Positions 36,489 through 46,067 are shown, counted from the stretch's first letter. The stretch is 64,000 nt of DNA from Chlorobaculum sp. 24CR (GCF_004118635.1 NZ_SDGU01000005.1:82247-146246), one strand, 5' to 3'. Numbers and translations: made by a program. The notes: a model not told the origin generated them from the sequence alone.

Positions 36489-36739
36489 ATGATTTCCACA
36501 CCCATCCACACCTTGCCCACAGCCCAGCCAACAGGTTGCCAACAAGTTATCCACATTTTCAACACTATCGGAAAAAGTGCGTAAACAGTTCACATCTCAT
36601 TGAAATGAGAGTACTTAACAGCTCTGTCATATACTTTTGGGTGTTACGTGTACGCACTTATCCATATTGAGGGCGTTAATGTATGGATAACATCCCGCAT
36701 TGAAAGAGATTAGGGGAAAAACGGGTTCGAGAGAGGAGG
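36489..36739. other. Gap between convergent genes with three DnaA-box-like 9-mers
   Basis: TTATCCACA lies at 36547-36555, TTATCCATA at 36658-36666 and its inverted form TATGGATAA at 36682-36690. The last two face each other as an inverted repeat with a 15-base centre. The sequence nearby is otherwise AT-rich, with GCCCACAGCC-like words but no gene, ribosome site or terminator other than the one before it. Confidence 0.5.
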
Positions 36740-37294
36740 TCAGGCCTTCAATTCGGCCCCTTTCTGGATTCTGTAGAACCTGATGCAGTATTCTACAAAC
36801 GAGTAGAAAAGCATGGCGGCGGACAGATACATGAAGAACTCCTTCACCGGCCACTGCCGGAACAGGGGAAGCGGCCAGACCATCGTGATGAACATCATCG
36901 AAACGAAGCCCACCGCCCATTTGCCGGGCCAGAGCGAGGTGGTCAATACGTTATGCCGGTGACGTATCCACGCGGCGCCAAAAAAGATCACCAGGTCGCG
37001 AAGCACCACGAACGTCACGAACCAGAGCGGCAACTCCCCTTTCCAGAGGTAGTAGAGCGCAACGCTTGCCAGGCAGAGCTTGTCGGCCAAGGGGTCGAGA
37101 ATCTTGCCCATGTCTGAAACCTCGTTGGTCCACCGGGCCGTCTGGCCGTCGAACCAGTCGCTGAGCAGCGCGACAAACATGATGATGATGGCGGTTTGCG
37201 TGTCACCCGCATCGAGGCTGTAAATAAACCAGGGAATCAGGAGAATCCTCAGGAAACTCAGCGAATTGGGAAGATTGAAAATATGTCCCTGCAC
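36740..37294 (-). CDS. pgsA: CDP-alcohol phosphatidyltransferase (phosphatidylglycerophosphate synthase type)
   Basis: The protein has 184 residues. Motif DGQTARWTNEVSDMGKILDP with the following PLAD gives D-G-x2-A-R-x8-G-x3-D-x3-D, all acids present. N-terminal NLPNSLSFLRILLIPWFIYS is typical of PgsA. Several membrane helices follow. It most likely transfers phosphatidyl to glycerol-3-phosphate, although related enzymes accept other alcohols. It ends a minus-strand set yebC-ruvC-pgsA with short gaps. Confidence 0.88.
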   Translation of the reverse strand: MQGHIFNLPNSLSFLRILLIPWFIYSLDAGDTQTAIIIMFVALLSDWFDGQTARWTNEVSDMGKILDPLADKLCLASVALYYLWKGELPLWFVTFVVLRDLVIFFGAAWIRHRHNVLTTSLWPGKWAVGFVSMMFITMVWPLPLFRQWPVKEFFMYLSAAMLFYSFVEYCIRFYRIQKGAELKA

Positions 37295-37324
37295 GATCGG
37301 TCTTGTTTTGTTCCAGGAAAATTC

Positions 37325-37891
37325 TCAGGCCACCAGCTCCGGGTGGTCGGTCACGAAGGCCGCCCACCCCCGGCTCCGGCTGTTCCCGCTTTTCTTTGTT
37401 CCGCCTTCAGGCCAAATGGCCGACGCGCCCCGCGCCAGATCGCAATACGCGATGCCAAGCGCGTCGGTGACGTCGAGCGGCTTCGGCTCAAGGCCAAATT
37501 CGAGCAGCCGCGACAGCATCGCCGCCACCTGCTCCTTTCGCGCCGAACCGGTGCCGGTGACGGCAAGCTTGATCTCGCGCGGCGCGTATTCGCGCACGGG
37601 CAAGCCGTGCTTCAAGACCGTGGCGAGCATCGCGCCCCGCACCTGGCCGAGAATCAGGGCGCTCCTGACGTTGCGCCCCACGAAGGCCGTTTCGAGCGCC
37701 ACCGCTTCGGGCCTCAGCCGCACGACCACCTCGTCGATGCCAAGGCAGAGCTGGGCGATCCGCTCATGCAGCGTGGCCGAGGCGCGAGGGCGGACAAGTC
37801 CGCACCCCACGACGCGATAGCCTGCCGCCGTTCCGGCAATGACGCCATAGCCGGTCTTGCGGCTGCCCGGATCGATGCCCAGCACAATCAT
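37325..37891 (-). CDS. ruvC: Crossover junction endodeoxyribonuclease RuvC
   Basis: The protein has 188 residues. The resolvase cuts Holliday junctions. Acidic residues of the RNase H-like site are in [16 protein letters not shown] (D), [19 protein letters not shown] (E) and [13 protein letters not shown] (D). The C-terminus is a little longer than usual with a [11 protein letters not shown] tail. Its start is three bases after the yebC stop, so it is co-transcribed with it. ruvB is elsewhere at 4 kb. Confidence 0.95.
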   Translation of the reverse strand: MIVLGIDPGSRKTGYGVIAGTAAGYRVVGCGLVRPRASATLHERIAQLCLGIDEVVVRLRPEAVALETAFVGRNVRSALILGQVRGAMLATVLKHGLPVREYAPREIKLAVTGTGSARKEQVAAMLSRLLEFGLEPKPLDVTDALGIAYCDLARGASAIWPEGGTKKSGNSRSRGWAAFVTDHPELVA

Positions 37892-37894
37892 AAA

Positions 37895-38650
37895 TTATTC
37901 TTCGTCAAGAGCATTCATCACGCTTTCGCTGATGTCCATGTTGCTATAGACCGCCTGGGCGTCGTCGCTGTTTTCGAGCGCGTCGATCAGCTTGAGCGCC
38001 TTGCGGGCGTCCTCGATGTCGAGTTCGACATAGTTGCCCGGAATCATGTCCATCTTGGCGTTCTGGAACGGAATCTTTGCATCTTCGAGCGCCTTCTTGA
38101 CCGGCTCCAGATCCTTCACGTCGCTCAGGACGGTGTAGTACTGTTCGTCGTCGCTCTCCAGCTCTTCGAGGCCCGCGTCGAGCAGCAGCTCCATCAGGTC
38201 GTCCTCGGAGATGGCCGATTTCGGCACCTCGACGGAACCCTTGCGACTGAACATCCAGCCAACGCTGCCGCTCTCGCCGAGCGAACCGCCGCTGCGGCTC
38301 ATCAGGTGGCGGATGTCGGCCACGGTGCGGTTGCGGTTGTCGGTCGCCGTCTCGATGATGATCGCGATGCCGCCGGGGCCGTAGCCCTCGTAGGTGATCT
38401 CTTCGTAAGTCGCGCCTTCGAGTTCACCGGTGCCCTTCTTGATGGCGCGCTGGATGTTGTCCATCGGCATCGAGTTGGCCCGCGCCGTATCGATGGCGAG
38501 CCGCAGACGCGGGTTGCCCGACGGATCGCCGCCGCCCATTTTGGCCGCGATGGTGATCTCCTTGACGAGCTTGGTGAACAGGTTTCCTCTCTTCTGGTCG
38601 GTGACGGCCTTTTTGCGCTTGATGGTCGCCCATTTACTGTGTCCTGACAT
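37895..38650 (-). CDS. yebC: YebC/PmpR (TACO1) family regulatory protein
   Basis: The protein has 251 residues. The start [20 protein letters not shown] and the following [20 protein letters not shown] are unmistakable, and [20 protein letters not shown] and [14 protein letters not shown] are in the middle. YebC proteins act in transcription control and, for some members, in relieving ribosome stalling at proline stretches. They are very often next to ruvC, as here. No further regulation can be read. The start is in the region shared divergently with pheA. Confidence 0.96.
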   Translation of the reverse strand: MSGHSKWATIKRKKAVTDQKRGNLFTKLVKEITIAAKMGGGDPSGNPRLRLAIDTARANSMPMDNIQRAIKKGTGELEGATYEEITYEGYGPGGIAIIIETATDNRNRTVADIRHLMSRSGGSLGESGSVGWMFSRKGSVEVPKSAISEDDLMELLLDAGLEELESDDEQYYTVLSDVKDLEPVKKALEDAKIPFQNAKMDMIPGNYVELDIEDARKALKLIDALENSDDAQAVYSNMDISESVMNALDEE

Positions 38651-38739
38651 AGATTACAAACCGATGATTGATGGTATTCCGGAAATGACGCGGTTATGAA
38701 AAGATTTCTTTTACTTTAAGAAAAGCAAATTCCGCAGGG

Positions 38740-38818
38740 TATAAAATTAAAAGCGCCTCTGAAAATCGCCACGGTTCCCGACAATTGCCGGGCCGGGTCG
38801 GCAAGGTTTCAAAGGCGT
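38740..38818 (+). promoter_or_regulatory. Candidate -10 and structured 5' leader of pheA-polA
   Basis: TATAAA lies at 38740-38745. From about 38753 a large stem forms: GCGCCTCTGAAA pairs with TTTCAAAGGCGT (38807-38818), and inside it CCGAC pairs with GTCGG. The transcript would thus start close to the base of a hairpin. No short ORF with Phe codons is visible inside, and the hairpin has no T run after it. Confidence 0.45.
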
Positions 38819-38844
38819 CCTTAAATTAAATACAAGAACGAAGA

Positions 38845-39687
38845 ATGACAAACTGGTTGATCGCTTATCAGGGAGAACCCGGCGCGTACAGTGAAATTGC
38901 AGCGCTACGGTTCGGCGAACCGCTGCCTTGTGAAAGCTTCGACGATGTGTTCGCCGCCGTGACCGACGGAAAGGCGGACTACGCCGCCATTCCCATCGAG
39001 AACTCTCTCGGCGGCAGCATCCACCAGAACTACGACCTCCTGCTCCGCCGTCCGGTGGTGATTCTCGCCGAGACCTTCGTCAAGGTGGAGCACTGCCTGC
39101 TCGGCCTCGTCGGCGCATCGGTGGAGACGGCGACCAAAGCGATGTCGCACCCGCAGGCGCTGGCGCAGTGCCACAACTTTTTCGCCACGCATCCGAACAT
39201 CAAAGCCGAAGCGGCCTACGACACGGCGGGAAGCGCCAAGATAGTGGCTGAGAATGGCGACAAGTCGGCGCTCGCCATCGCCTCGAAGCGGGCGGGCGAG
39301 CTGTACGGACTCGACATTCTCCGCGAAAATCTCGCCGATGAGGAGTGGAACTTCACCCGCTTCTTCTGCATCGCTCGCGAGAACAAACCCGACACGGCGC
39401 ATCTCAAAGTCCAGCCCGACACGGCGCGACCGAAGACCTCGATTGTCTTCGCGCTCCCCAACGAGCAGGGATCGCTCTTCCGGGCGCTGGCCACCTTTGC
39501 GCTGCGGGGTATCGATTTGACCAAGATCGAGTCGCGCCCGTCGCGCAAAAAGGCGTTCGAGTACCTCTTCTACGCCGACTTCATCGGCCACCGGGAGGAC
39601 GAGAACGTTCACAACGCGCTCGAAAATCTCCGGGAGTTCGCCACGATGGTGCGGGTACTCGGCAGCTACGGGGTGGTGAACGCATGA
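38845..39687 (+). CDS. pheA: Prephenate dehydratase
   Basis: The protein has 280 residues, the stand-alone form without chorismate mutase. It makes phenylpyruvate for phenylalanine. The catalytic domain opens IAYQGEPGAYSEIAAL, with YAAIPIENSLGGSIHQNYDLL and the substrate motif EEWNFTRFFCIA. A C-terminal ACT domain (KTSIVFALPNEQGSLFRALA, DLTKIESRPSRKK, EYLFYADF) binds Phe for feedback control. The stop overlaps the polA start by four bases (ATGA). Confidence 0.95.
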   Translation: MTNWLIAYQGEPGAYSEIAALRFGEPLPCESFDDVFAAVTDGKADYAAIPIENSLGGSIHQNYDLLLRRPVVILAETFVKVEHCLLGLVGASVETATKAMSHPQALAQCHNFFATHPNIKAEAAYDTAGSAKIVAENGDKSALAIASKRAGELYGLDILRENLADEEWNFTRFFCIARENKPDTAHLKVQPDTARPKTSIVFALPNEQGSLFRALATFALRGIDLTKIESRPSRKKAFEYLFYADFIGHREDENVHNALENLREFATMVRVLGSYGVVNA

Positions 39688-42557
39688 CGAGCGACAACCA
39701 GATCGGCCTGTTCGACGCGCCCGCGACCGAAACGCAGCCTCAGCCAGACCCGGTTCCAGACAAGAATCCCGATAACGCAATACAGGGCGGGCAAAAACCG
39801 GGCCTCTTTCTGCTCGACGGCATGGCGATGGTCTATCGCGCCTTCTACGCCTTGCAGCAGGCGCGGATGAGCACCCGCGACGGCGCTCCGACCGGCGCGG
39901 TGTTCGGTTTCGTTTCGAGCCTCTTCAGAATCATCGAGGAGTACCGCCCGGAGTACCTGGCCGTCACCTTCGACAGCCCCGAAAAGACCTTCCGGCACGA
40001 AAAGTACGAGGCGTACAAGGCCAACCGCCCCGCCCCGCCGGATGACCTTATCAGCCAGCTCGGCGACATCCGCGAGCTGATCCGGGCGTGCGGCATTCCG
40101 CTGGTCATCATGCCCGGCTTCGAGGCGGACGACCTCATCGGCACGGCGGCGCGAAAGTTCGAGGAGAGCTGCCGGGTCTTCATCGTCACGCCGGACAAGG
40201 ATATGTCGCAACTGGTGCACGACGGCGTACGCATCCTCAAGCCCGGCAAGAAGCAGAACGAGTTCGAGCTGGTCGGCAGCGCCGAGGTGGCCTCGCAGTT
40301 CGGCGCGCCGCCGGAGCAGTTCATCGACCTGTTGACGCTCACCGGCGACACCTCCGACAATATCCCTGGCGCGAAGGGGATCGGCCCGAAAACCGCCTCC
40401 AGCCTGCTCGAAAAGTACGGCTCGCTCGAAGGCATCTACGCCAACCTCGACAAACTCACGCCAAAGACGCGCCAAAGCCTCGAAGCGTTCCGCGAAATGA
40501 TGCCGCTGGTTCGGGAGCTGGTAACGATCCGCACCGATCTCGACCTGCCGCTCACCCTCGAAGCGCTGCACGCCAGCAAGCCCGACGCCGAAGCGCTCTT
40601 CGCGCTGCTCGCCCGGCTGGAGCTGAAGAGCATCGCCGCGCGCGCCCCCGCCGTGTTGCGCATCGACGCACCCGCCGCAACACCAGCCGCTTCCGCCGCG
40701 ATCGCTCCGGCGGCGGCAAGTGCGGACGATCCCGGCGATCCGCCGCTCACTCCGGCAGGCGAAGGCTCCGAGTACCACCTCGTGGACAGCGAGGAGGCGT
40801 TCGACGCGCTTCTCGAAAAGCTCGAAAGCTCTGGTGGATTCGCCGTCGATACCGAAACCACGAGCCTCGACACCTTCGAGGCGGAGCTGGCGGGCATCTC
40901 CTTTTCGATCAAGCCCGGCGAAGCGTGGTTCGTCTATTTTGGTACGCCGGGGCTGGACGCAAAAACGACCGTCGCCCGGCTCAAGCCGCTGCTTGAAAAT
41001 CCGGCCATCGGCAAGACGGGCCAGAACCTGAAGTACGACATGCTCGTGCTGAAGAACTATGGCGTCGAGCTTCAGCCGGTCGAGTTCGACACCATGCTCG
41101 CCAGCTACGTGCTCGATCCGGAGGCGCGGCACAACCTCGACGACCTGGCCGCGCTGCACCTCGGACGCCAGACCGTGAAGTACGCGGAGCTGGTCGGCGC
41201 GGGCAAAGCGGCCATCGGCATCTTCGAGGTCGAGCCGCAAAAGCTCTCGGACTACGGCTGCCAGGACGCCGACATAGCCCTCAAGCTCCGTCACGCGCTC
41301 GAAGAGCGGCTCGAACAAACCCCGGAGCTGTTCGACCTCTGTCGCCAGCTCGAATTCCCGCTGGTCAGCGTGCTGGCTGACATGGAGCACGAGGGGGTCT
41401 CGATCGACACCGCGCACCTCGCCAGGCTCGCCGTCAAGGTCAACGAGGAGCTGGTCGGGCTGACCGAGCGGATTTATGAAGCCACCGGCGAAACCTTCAA
41501 CATCGACTCGCCGAAGCAACTCGGCCACATCCTGTTCGACGTCCTGAAGCTGCCCGCCAGAAAAGCGACCAAAACCGGCTACTCCACCAACGTGCAGGTG
41601 CTCGAAGAGCTGGCGATGCTCAATCCCGTCGCCTCCGACGTGCTGGAGTACCGGAGCCTGCAAAAGCTGAAAGGAACCTACATCGAGGCACTGCCGAAGA
41701 TCATCAACCCGCGAACGGGTCGGCTGCACACCTCGTTCAACCAGTCGATCACCGCTACCGGGCGGCTCTCGTCGTCAAACCCGAATTTGCAGAACATCCC
41801 GATCCGCACGGCGCTCGGCAAGGAGATTCGCCGCGCCTTCATTCCGTCGAATCCGGAGAACCTCCTGCTCTCGGCGGACTACTCGCAGATCGAGCTGCGC
41901 ATCGCCGCAGAGCTGTCGGGCGACCCGATGCTCATCGAGGCGTTCCGCAACCGCGAGGACATCCACGCCGCCACGGCGCGGGTGATCTTCGACACGGCGG
42001 AGGTGACGGCGGACATGCGGCGCAAGGCCAAGGAGGTCAACTTCGGCGTGCTCTATGGCATCCAGCCCTTCGGCCTCTCGCAGCGCCTCGGCATCGGCCA
42101 GAAGGAGGCGCGAGAGATCATCGACACCTACATGTCGAAATATCCCGGCATGTTCTCGTCGCTCCAGACGATCATCGAACAGGCGCGGACGCGCGGTTAC
42201 GTCACCACGCTCATGGGCCGCCGCCGCTACGTGCCCGACCTCAACAGCCCGAACGCCAACATCCGCAAGGCCGCCGAGCGCGTCGCGATGAATACGCCGA
42301 TCCAGGGCACAGCGGCGGACATCATCAAGCAGGCCATGTGCTCGGTCAGCCGCGAGCTGAAAAACGGAAGCTTCCGCTCGGTGATGCTCTTGCAGGTGCA
42401 CGACGAACTGCTTTTCGAGACGCCGCCGGATGAAGAGGCTCTTCTGGTCGAGATGATCGAGCGGAACATGGTCGAAGCCGCCGCGAAATGCGGCGTGAAA
42501 CGGGTGCCGGTGGAGGTGGATACCGGCTCCGGAAAAAACTGGCTGGAGGCCCATTAG
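39684..42557 (+). CDS. polA: DNA polymerase I
   Basis: The protein has 957 residues from ATG 39684. An N-terminal 5' nuclease (LFLLDGMAMVYRAFYALQ, then FEADDLIGTAA, GDTSDNIPGAKGIGPKTA) runs to about residue 310. An Ala/Pro-rich linker follows. The 3'-5' proofreading domain keeps its acids (GGFAVDTETTSLDTFE, YDMLVLKNY, DADIALKLRH). The polymerase domain has LSADYSQIELRIAAELSGD, the O-helix KEVNFGVLYGIQPFGLSQRL and VHDELLFETP. All three activities therefore look present. It is translationally coupled to pheA. Confidence 0.97.
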   Translation: MTSDNQIGLFDAPATETQPQPDPVPDKNPDNAIQGGQKPGLFLLDGMAMVYRAFYALQQARMSTRDGAPTGAVFGFVSSLFRIIEEYRPEYLAVTFDSPEKTFRHEKYEAYKANRPAPPDDLISQLGDIRELIRACGIPLVIMPGFEADDLIGTAARKFEESCRVFIVTPDKDMSQLVHDGVRILKPGKKQNEFELVGSAEVASQFGAPPEQFIDLLTLTGDTSDNIPGAKGIGPKTASSLLEKYGSLEGIYANLDKLTPKTRQSLEAFREMMPLVRELVTIRTDLDLPLTLEALHASKPDAEALFALLARLELKSIAARAPAVLRIDAPAATPAASAAIAPAAASADDPGDPPLTPAGEGSEYHLVDSEEAFDALLEKLESSGGFAVDTETTSLDTFEAELAGISFSIKPGEAWFVYFGTPGLDAKTTVARLKPLLENPAIGKTGQNLKYDMLVLKNYGVELQPVEFDTMLASYVLDPEARHNLDDLAALHLGRQTVKYAELVGAGKAAIGIFEVEPQKLSDYGCQDADIALKLRHALEERLEQTPELFDLCRQLEFPLVSVLADMEHEGVSIDTAHLARLAVKVNEELVGLTERIYEATGETFNIDSPKQLGHILFDVLKLPARKATKTGYSTNVQVLEELAMLNPVASDVLEYRSLQKLKGTYIEALPKIINPRTGRLHTSFNQSITATGRLSSSNPNLQNIPIRTALGKEIRRAFIPSNPENLLLSADYSQIELRIAAELSGDPMLIEAFRNREDIHAATARVIFDTAEVTADMRRKAKEVNFGVLYGIQPFGLSQRLGIGQKEAREIIDTYMSKYPGMFSSLQTIIEQARTRGYVTTLMGRRRYVPDLNSPNANIRKAAERVAMNTPIQGTAADIIKQAMCSVSRELKNGSFRSVMLLQVHDELLFETPPDEEALLVEMIERNMVEAAAKCGVKRVPVEVDTGSGKNWLEAH

Positions 42558-42558
42558 C

Positions 42559-42588
42559 CGTTGACTATTCAAAAAATCTTTTTATATA
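42559..42588 (+). promoter_or_regulatory. Candidate promoter for the DUF2795 gene and outer-membrane gene
   Basis: TTGACT at 42559-42564 and TATATT at 42583-42588, spacing 18, or TATATA two bases earlier with spacing 16. It starts just after the polA stop, followed by ~190 untranslated bases before the DUF2795 gene. Confidence 0.5.
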
Positions 42589-42775
42589 TTTCGTGAGCTT
42601 ATTCGGAACCACGCTGTTATTTGCGAACCACTGCCTCAAAACCTTTTGCGACAATGGGTTGCCGTTTTTTATCGGGAGCGGTGGAAGCTGCGAATCCGAA
42701 ACGGCTGACTCCGGAACATGAGCGTTTTCGTGACGCTCTTTTCCCCATCACAGAATCAACCATTTAACCGTCAGT

Positions 42776-43003
42776 ATGTACTGGAATCTCGATCTTGCCC
42801 GATATATTGCCGATGCACCCTGGCCTGTCACCAAGGATGAACTGATCGACTACGCCAACAGAACGGGAGCGCCACAGCAGGTGATCGAAAACCTTGAAGA
42901 TCTTCCCGACAGCGACGAGCTGTACGAAACGCTCGAAGAGATCTGGCCCGACTATCCCACTGACGAAGATTTCGGTTACAGCGACGAAGAACCGCTAAAC
43001 TGA
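42776..43003 (+). CDS. DUF2795-family small acidic protein
   Basis: The protein has 75 residues and is very acidic at the C-terminus (EEIWPDYPTDEDFGYSDEE). The pattern with LARYIADAPWPVTKDELIDYAN and PQQVIENLEDLPDSDEL is DUF2795, a small helical family common in bacteria and of no known role. It lies 15 bases before the start of the outer-membrane gene, in the same direction. Confidence 0.75.
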   Translation: MYWNLDLARYIADAPWPVTKDELIDYANRTGAPQQVIENLEDLPDSDELYETLEEIWPDYPTDEDFGYSDEEPLN

Positions 43004-43062
43004 GGAGACCGGAGAACGATGTTTTTTTTTTAAGAAATATCTCGCGCCGCTTCGGAGCAGGA

Positions 43063-45261
43063 GTGACACTCCTGCTCTTCGTTATGCTCTCCATGCCGGG
43101 AGTAGTGCGGGCTGAACAGAGCCCGTCCCTCGCGAATGGCAAATCCGAAGAACTCCCGCAGGTCAAAAGCATCAAAATCACCGGCAACAAAGCCGTGACG
43201 ACCGAAGAGATCAGGGGCATCATGTCCACCTCCATGCGCGACTCCTTCCTTGGTACCGGACTGTTCGCAGGCGCTAAACGGCCCTTCATCCCCGAAGATT
43301 TCGAAAAAGACATCGACCTCATCCGCAAGCTTTACACCTTCAAAGGCTACTTCTTCGCCAGCGTCGAACCCACCGTCAAACGCGGCAAGAACGGCGATGC
43401 GAACATCGTCATCCGGATCAAAGAGAACCAGCCGACCCTTGTCGATTCACTCAGCTACGCGGGTCTGGACGACATATCTGAAGATATTCGAGCACGTTAC
43501 CTGAGACGAAGCCGCTTGAAGCTCCAGCAGATTTTCTCCGTCGAAAACCTGATCGCGGAACGTGATCGCACTCTCGACTATTTCCGGGAGTACGGCTACA
43601 CCTTTTTCAATCCAGACAGCATCAGAATCACGGTCGATACCCTCGGTCTGTACGCCGGATTGCGGTTCAACATCAATCTTCCCAAACGCTACGCATACGG
43701 GCCGGTCAAGGTGTTCGTGCACGATCCCCTGAAAAAAGACAACCCGGCGACCGCGAAGACATTCGAGCGGGACAACGTCTCCGTCACCATTTACGGACGC
43801 CAGAAATTCTCGCCGAAAGTGTTCTCGTCGGCCATCGCCTGGAAGCAGGGTGCGCTGACCCGTCAGTCACGTGAACAGAGAACGCTTGAAAATTTTGGCT
43901 CGACCTCTCTTTTCTCATCCATCTCGATGCAAAAAGATTCCGCGCACGCCGGAGCGATCCCCATGACCATCGATCTCGATCCGGCCCCCAAGCACCAGAT
44001 CGAGCCGAAGCTGCTGGTTGACAATCGCTATGGCTCACTATTTGTCGGCGGCGCACTCTCTTACGAAAACCGGAACCTCTTCGGCGCTGGCCAGCAACTG
44101 AAACTTTCAACCAACTACGGCACCCAGCTTTCGTCGAACACCAACGTGCTCTCCAGCCTCAGCCCTGACCAGTACGACAAAATCGTCCCCTATGAGTTCG
44201 ACATCAAGGCGGATATGACTATTCCGAGGCTCGGCAAACAGGGATCGTACTACAGCGGAACCGTCGAGTATGCGCGCTCGAAACTGCCGGTACTGCTCGA
44301 TAGCCGGAGGCAAATCATGAGGGCCACCTACAGTACGCGGCTAACCAGAAAGTCGAAGCTCGATTTCGATTTCTTCGAACTCGAAGTCGCGCGCAAGGAT
44401 TCGCTGCGCGGTTTCAAGCAACTGTTCAAAAACGATCTGGCTCAAAACATCGGCATCGATCCCGCCGATCCGGTGGCGGTGAACCGTGGCCTCGACAGCC
44501 TGCTCCAGACCCGCCTGAACCAGACCTTCAGGCTTCGATACAACTATTCAAACCGGGACAACGCCTCGCGGCGCAGGAAACCGACAACATGGAACTTCTC
44601 GGTGATGGCCGAGGAGTCGGGCAGCCTGTTGTGGCTGATCGACAAATACGTCGATAAAAAGTCGTACGACGGCTTCACCGACTCGGATCCGCAGATTTTC
44701 GGCACTCCCTACAACCAGTACGTCAAGCTCGAAACGCAACTTGCCGTCACCAAAAATCTTTCGCCAAAACGGCAGGTGGCGGCAAGAATGGCACTCGGAT
44801 GGATGAGCCCGTACGGCAAGGCCAATACAACGCCAGACGATCACCGCTTCTACGCGGGAGGATCGAACAGCATGAGAGGCTGGGTTTTCGGAACGCTCGG
44901 CCCCGGAAGCTGCCCGAACGAGGCAATCTCCAATTTCGGCGCGGACATCAGGGCTGAACTCGGCCTCGAATACCGAATGCAGCTTTTCAAGGTGTTCGGG
45001 CAGGAGTCGGGCATCACGCTGTTCAGCGACGCGGGTAACATCTGGGACAGAACCGGCCCCTACGCCTTCTCGTTCCGGTCACTGACCCGTGACTTCGCCT
45101 GGGACTGGGGCGCGGGACTGCGCATCGGTTCGCCCATCGGCCCGTTCAGATTCGACTTCGCCTGGAAGCTGCACGACCCCGCCAATCCAGACCCCTGGCG
45201 CTTCTCACAGACGAAACTGTCCGATTTCACCTTTAACTTCGGAATCGGAGAAACGTTTTAA
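43063..45261 (+). CDS. BamA/TamA-family outer membrane protein (start uncertain: T10 tract)
   Basis: The protein has 732 residues as read from GTG 43063. POTRA-like units (VKSIKITGNKAVTTEEIRGI, FEKDIDLIRKLYTFKGYFFA, VDSLSYAGLDDISEDIRARY) are followed by a C-terminal barrel with FYAGGSNSMRGWVFGTLGPG, the conserved loop-6 motif of the family, and a final FNFGIGETF ending in Phe. Fewer POTRAs than Escherichia BamA suggest a TamA/TamL-type member. A better start exists at ATG 43019 after GGAG, but ten T at 43022-43031 put it out of frame by one base. With eleven T it would read MFFFLRNISRRFGAGVTLLL, a good signal peptide. The GTG start has GGAG close by but lacks the basic part. Confidence 0.88.
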   Translation: MTLLLFVMLSMPGVVRAEQSPSLANGKSEELPQVKSIKITGNKAVTTEEIRGIMSTSMRDSFLGTGLFAGAKRPFIPEDFEKDIDLIRKLYTFKGYFFASVEPTVKRGKNGDANIVIRIKENQPTLVDSLSYAGLDDISEDIRARYLRRSRLKLQQIFSVENLIAERDRTLDYFREYGYTFFNPDSIRITVDTLGLYAGLRFNINLPKRYAYGPVKVFVHDPLKKDNPATAKTFERDNVSVTIYGRQKFSPKVFSSAIAWKQGALTRQSREQRTLENFGSTSLFSSISMQKDSAHAGAIPMTIDLDPAPKHQIEPKLLVDNRYGSLFVGGALSYENRNLFGAGQQLKLSTNYGTQLSSNTNVLSSLSPDQYDKIVPYEFDIKADMTIPRLGKQGSYYSGTVEYARSKLPVLLDSRRQIMRATYSTRLTRKSKLDFDFFELEVARKDSLRGFKQLFKNDLAQNIGIDPADPVAVNRGLDSLLQTRLNQTFRLRYNYSNRDNASRRRKPTTWNFSVMAEESGSLLWLIDKYVDKKSYDGFTDSDPQIFGTPYNQYVKLETQLAVTKNLSPKRQVAARMALGWMSPYGKANTTPDDHRFYAGGSNSMRGWVFGTLGPGSCPNEAISNFGADIRAELGLEYRMQLFKVFGQESGITLFSDAGNIWDRTGPYAFSFRSLTRDFAWDWGAGLRIGSPIGPFRFDFAWKLHDPANPDPWRFSQTKLSDFTFNFGIGETF

Positions 45262-45294
45262 CTGTTTTCATTCACGCTTAATTATCTGAACCAT

Positions 45295-45957
45295 ATGCCT
45301 GGAAAAACCACACTGCTGGCTCCATCGATTCTCTCGGCGGACTTCACCAACCTGAAAGCCTCGGTTGAACTTGCTGAAAAAGCTGGCGCTGACTGGATGC
45401 ACTGCGATGTGATGGACGGCGTTTTCGTGCCCAACATCACCTTCGGCCCATTCATCGTGCAGGCGATCAAAAAGTGCACTGACATGGTGATCGATACCCA
45501 CCTGATGATTGTTGATCCCGACAAGTATATCGAAGAGTTCGCCAGGGCCGGTTCCGACCAGATCACCGTGCACCTCGAAGCCTGCCCGCACCTGCACCGC
45601 ACGATCCAGTTCATCAAGAGCCTCGGCGTGAAAGCGGGCGTGTCGATCAACCCGGCCACGCCGGTTTCGCTGCTCGAACCGGTGCTGGCCGACCTCGACC
45701 TGGTGCTCCTGATGTCGGTCAACCCCGGCTTTGGCGGCCAGAAATTCATCCCCGGCGCAATCAAAAAGATCATGCAGCTCGACGCCATGCGCATGGAGAT
45801 GAATCCGGAAATGGTGATCGCCGTCGATGGAGGCGTCACCGAAGAGAATTGCGCTGATGTGGTCGCCGCCGGAGCCGACGCGCTGATCGCAGGCACGGCG
45901 TTCTTCAAAGCCGCCGACCCGGCGAAAGCCGCGAGAAAGCTGAAAGGGGTTGAGTAA
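45295..45957 (+). CDS. rpe: Ribulose-phosphate 3-epimerase
   Basis: The protein has 220 residues. It interconverts ribulose-5-P and xylulose-5-P in the pentose phosphate pathway. Signatures are LLAPSILSADFTNLKASVEL (substrate loop), MHCDVMDGVFVPNITFGP (metal and catalytic Asp), DTHLMIVDPDKYIEEFARAG, LLMSVNPGFGGQKFIP and VIAVDGGVTEENCADVVAAG (second catalytic Asp). The TIM-barrel order is complete. It starts 33 bases after the outer-membrane gene, likely on the same transcript. Confidence 0.97.
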   Translation: MPGKTTLLAPSILSADFTNLKASVELAEKAGADWMHCDVMDGVFVPNITFGPFIVQAIKKCTDMVIDTHLMIVDPDKYIEEFARAGSDQITVHLEACPHLHRTIQFIKSLGVKAGVSINPATPVSLLEPVLADLDLVLLMSVNPGFGGQKFIPGAIKKIMQLDAMRMEMNPEMVIAVDGGVTEENCADVVAAGADALIAGTAFFKAADPAKAARKLKGVE

Positions 45958-45966
45958 AAAAAGAAG

Positions 45967-46005
45967 AGGACTTATAGGTCTTATAAGACCTATAAGTCTT
46001 ATGGG
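45967..46005. repeat. CTTATAAG/CCTATAGG decamer repeat, copy 2
   Basis: GACTTATAGGTCTTATAAG and ACCTATAAGTCTTATGGG form a hairpin between the convergent rpe and trpC ends. The words are those of 33054-33100. Confidence 0.7.
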
Positions 46006-46067
46006 AGAAAAGCCAAAGAGAGAAGTGATTCCGCAGTTTTACCTGTCCACAAAGTCCACCGCTACAC

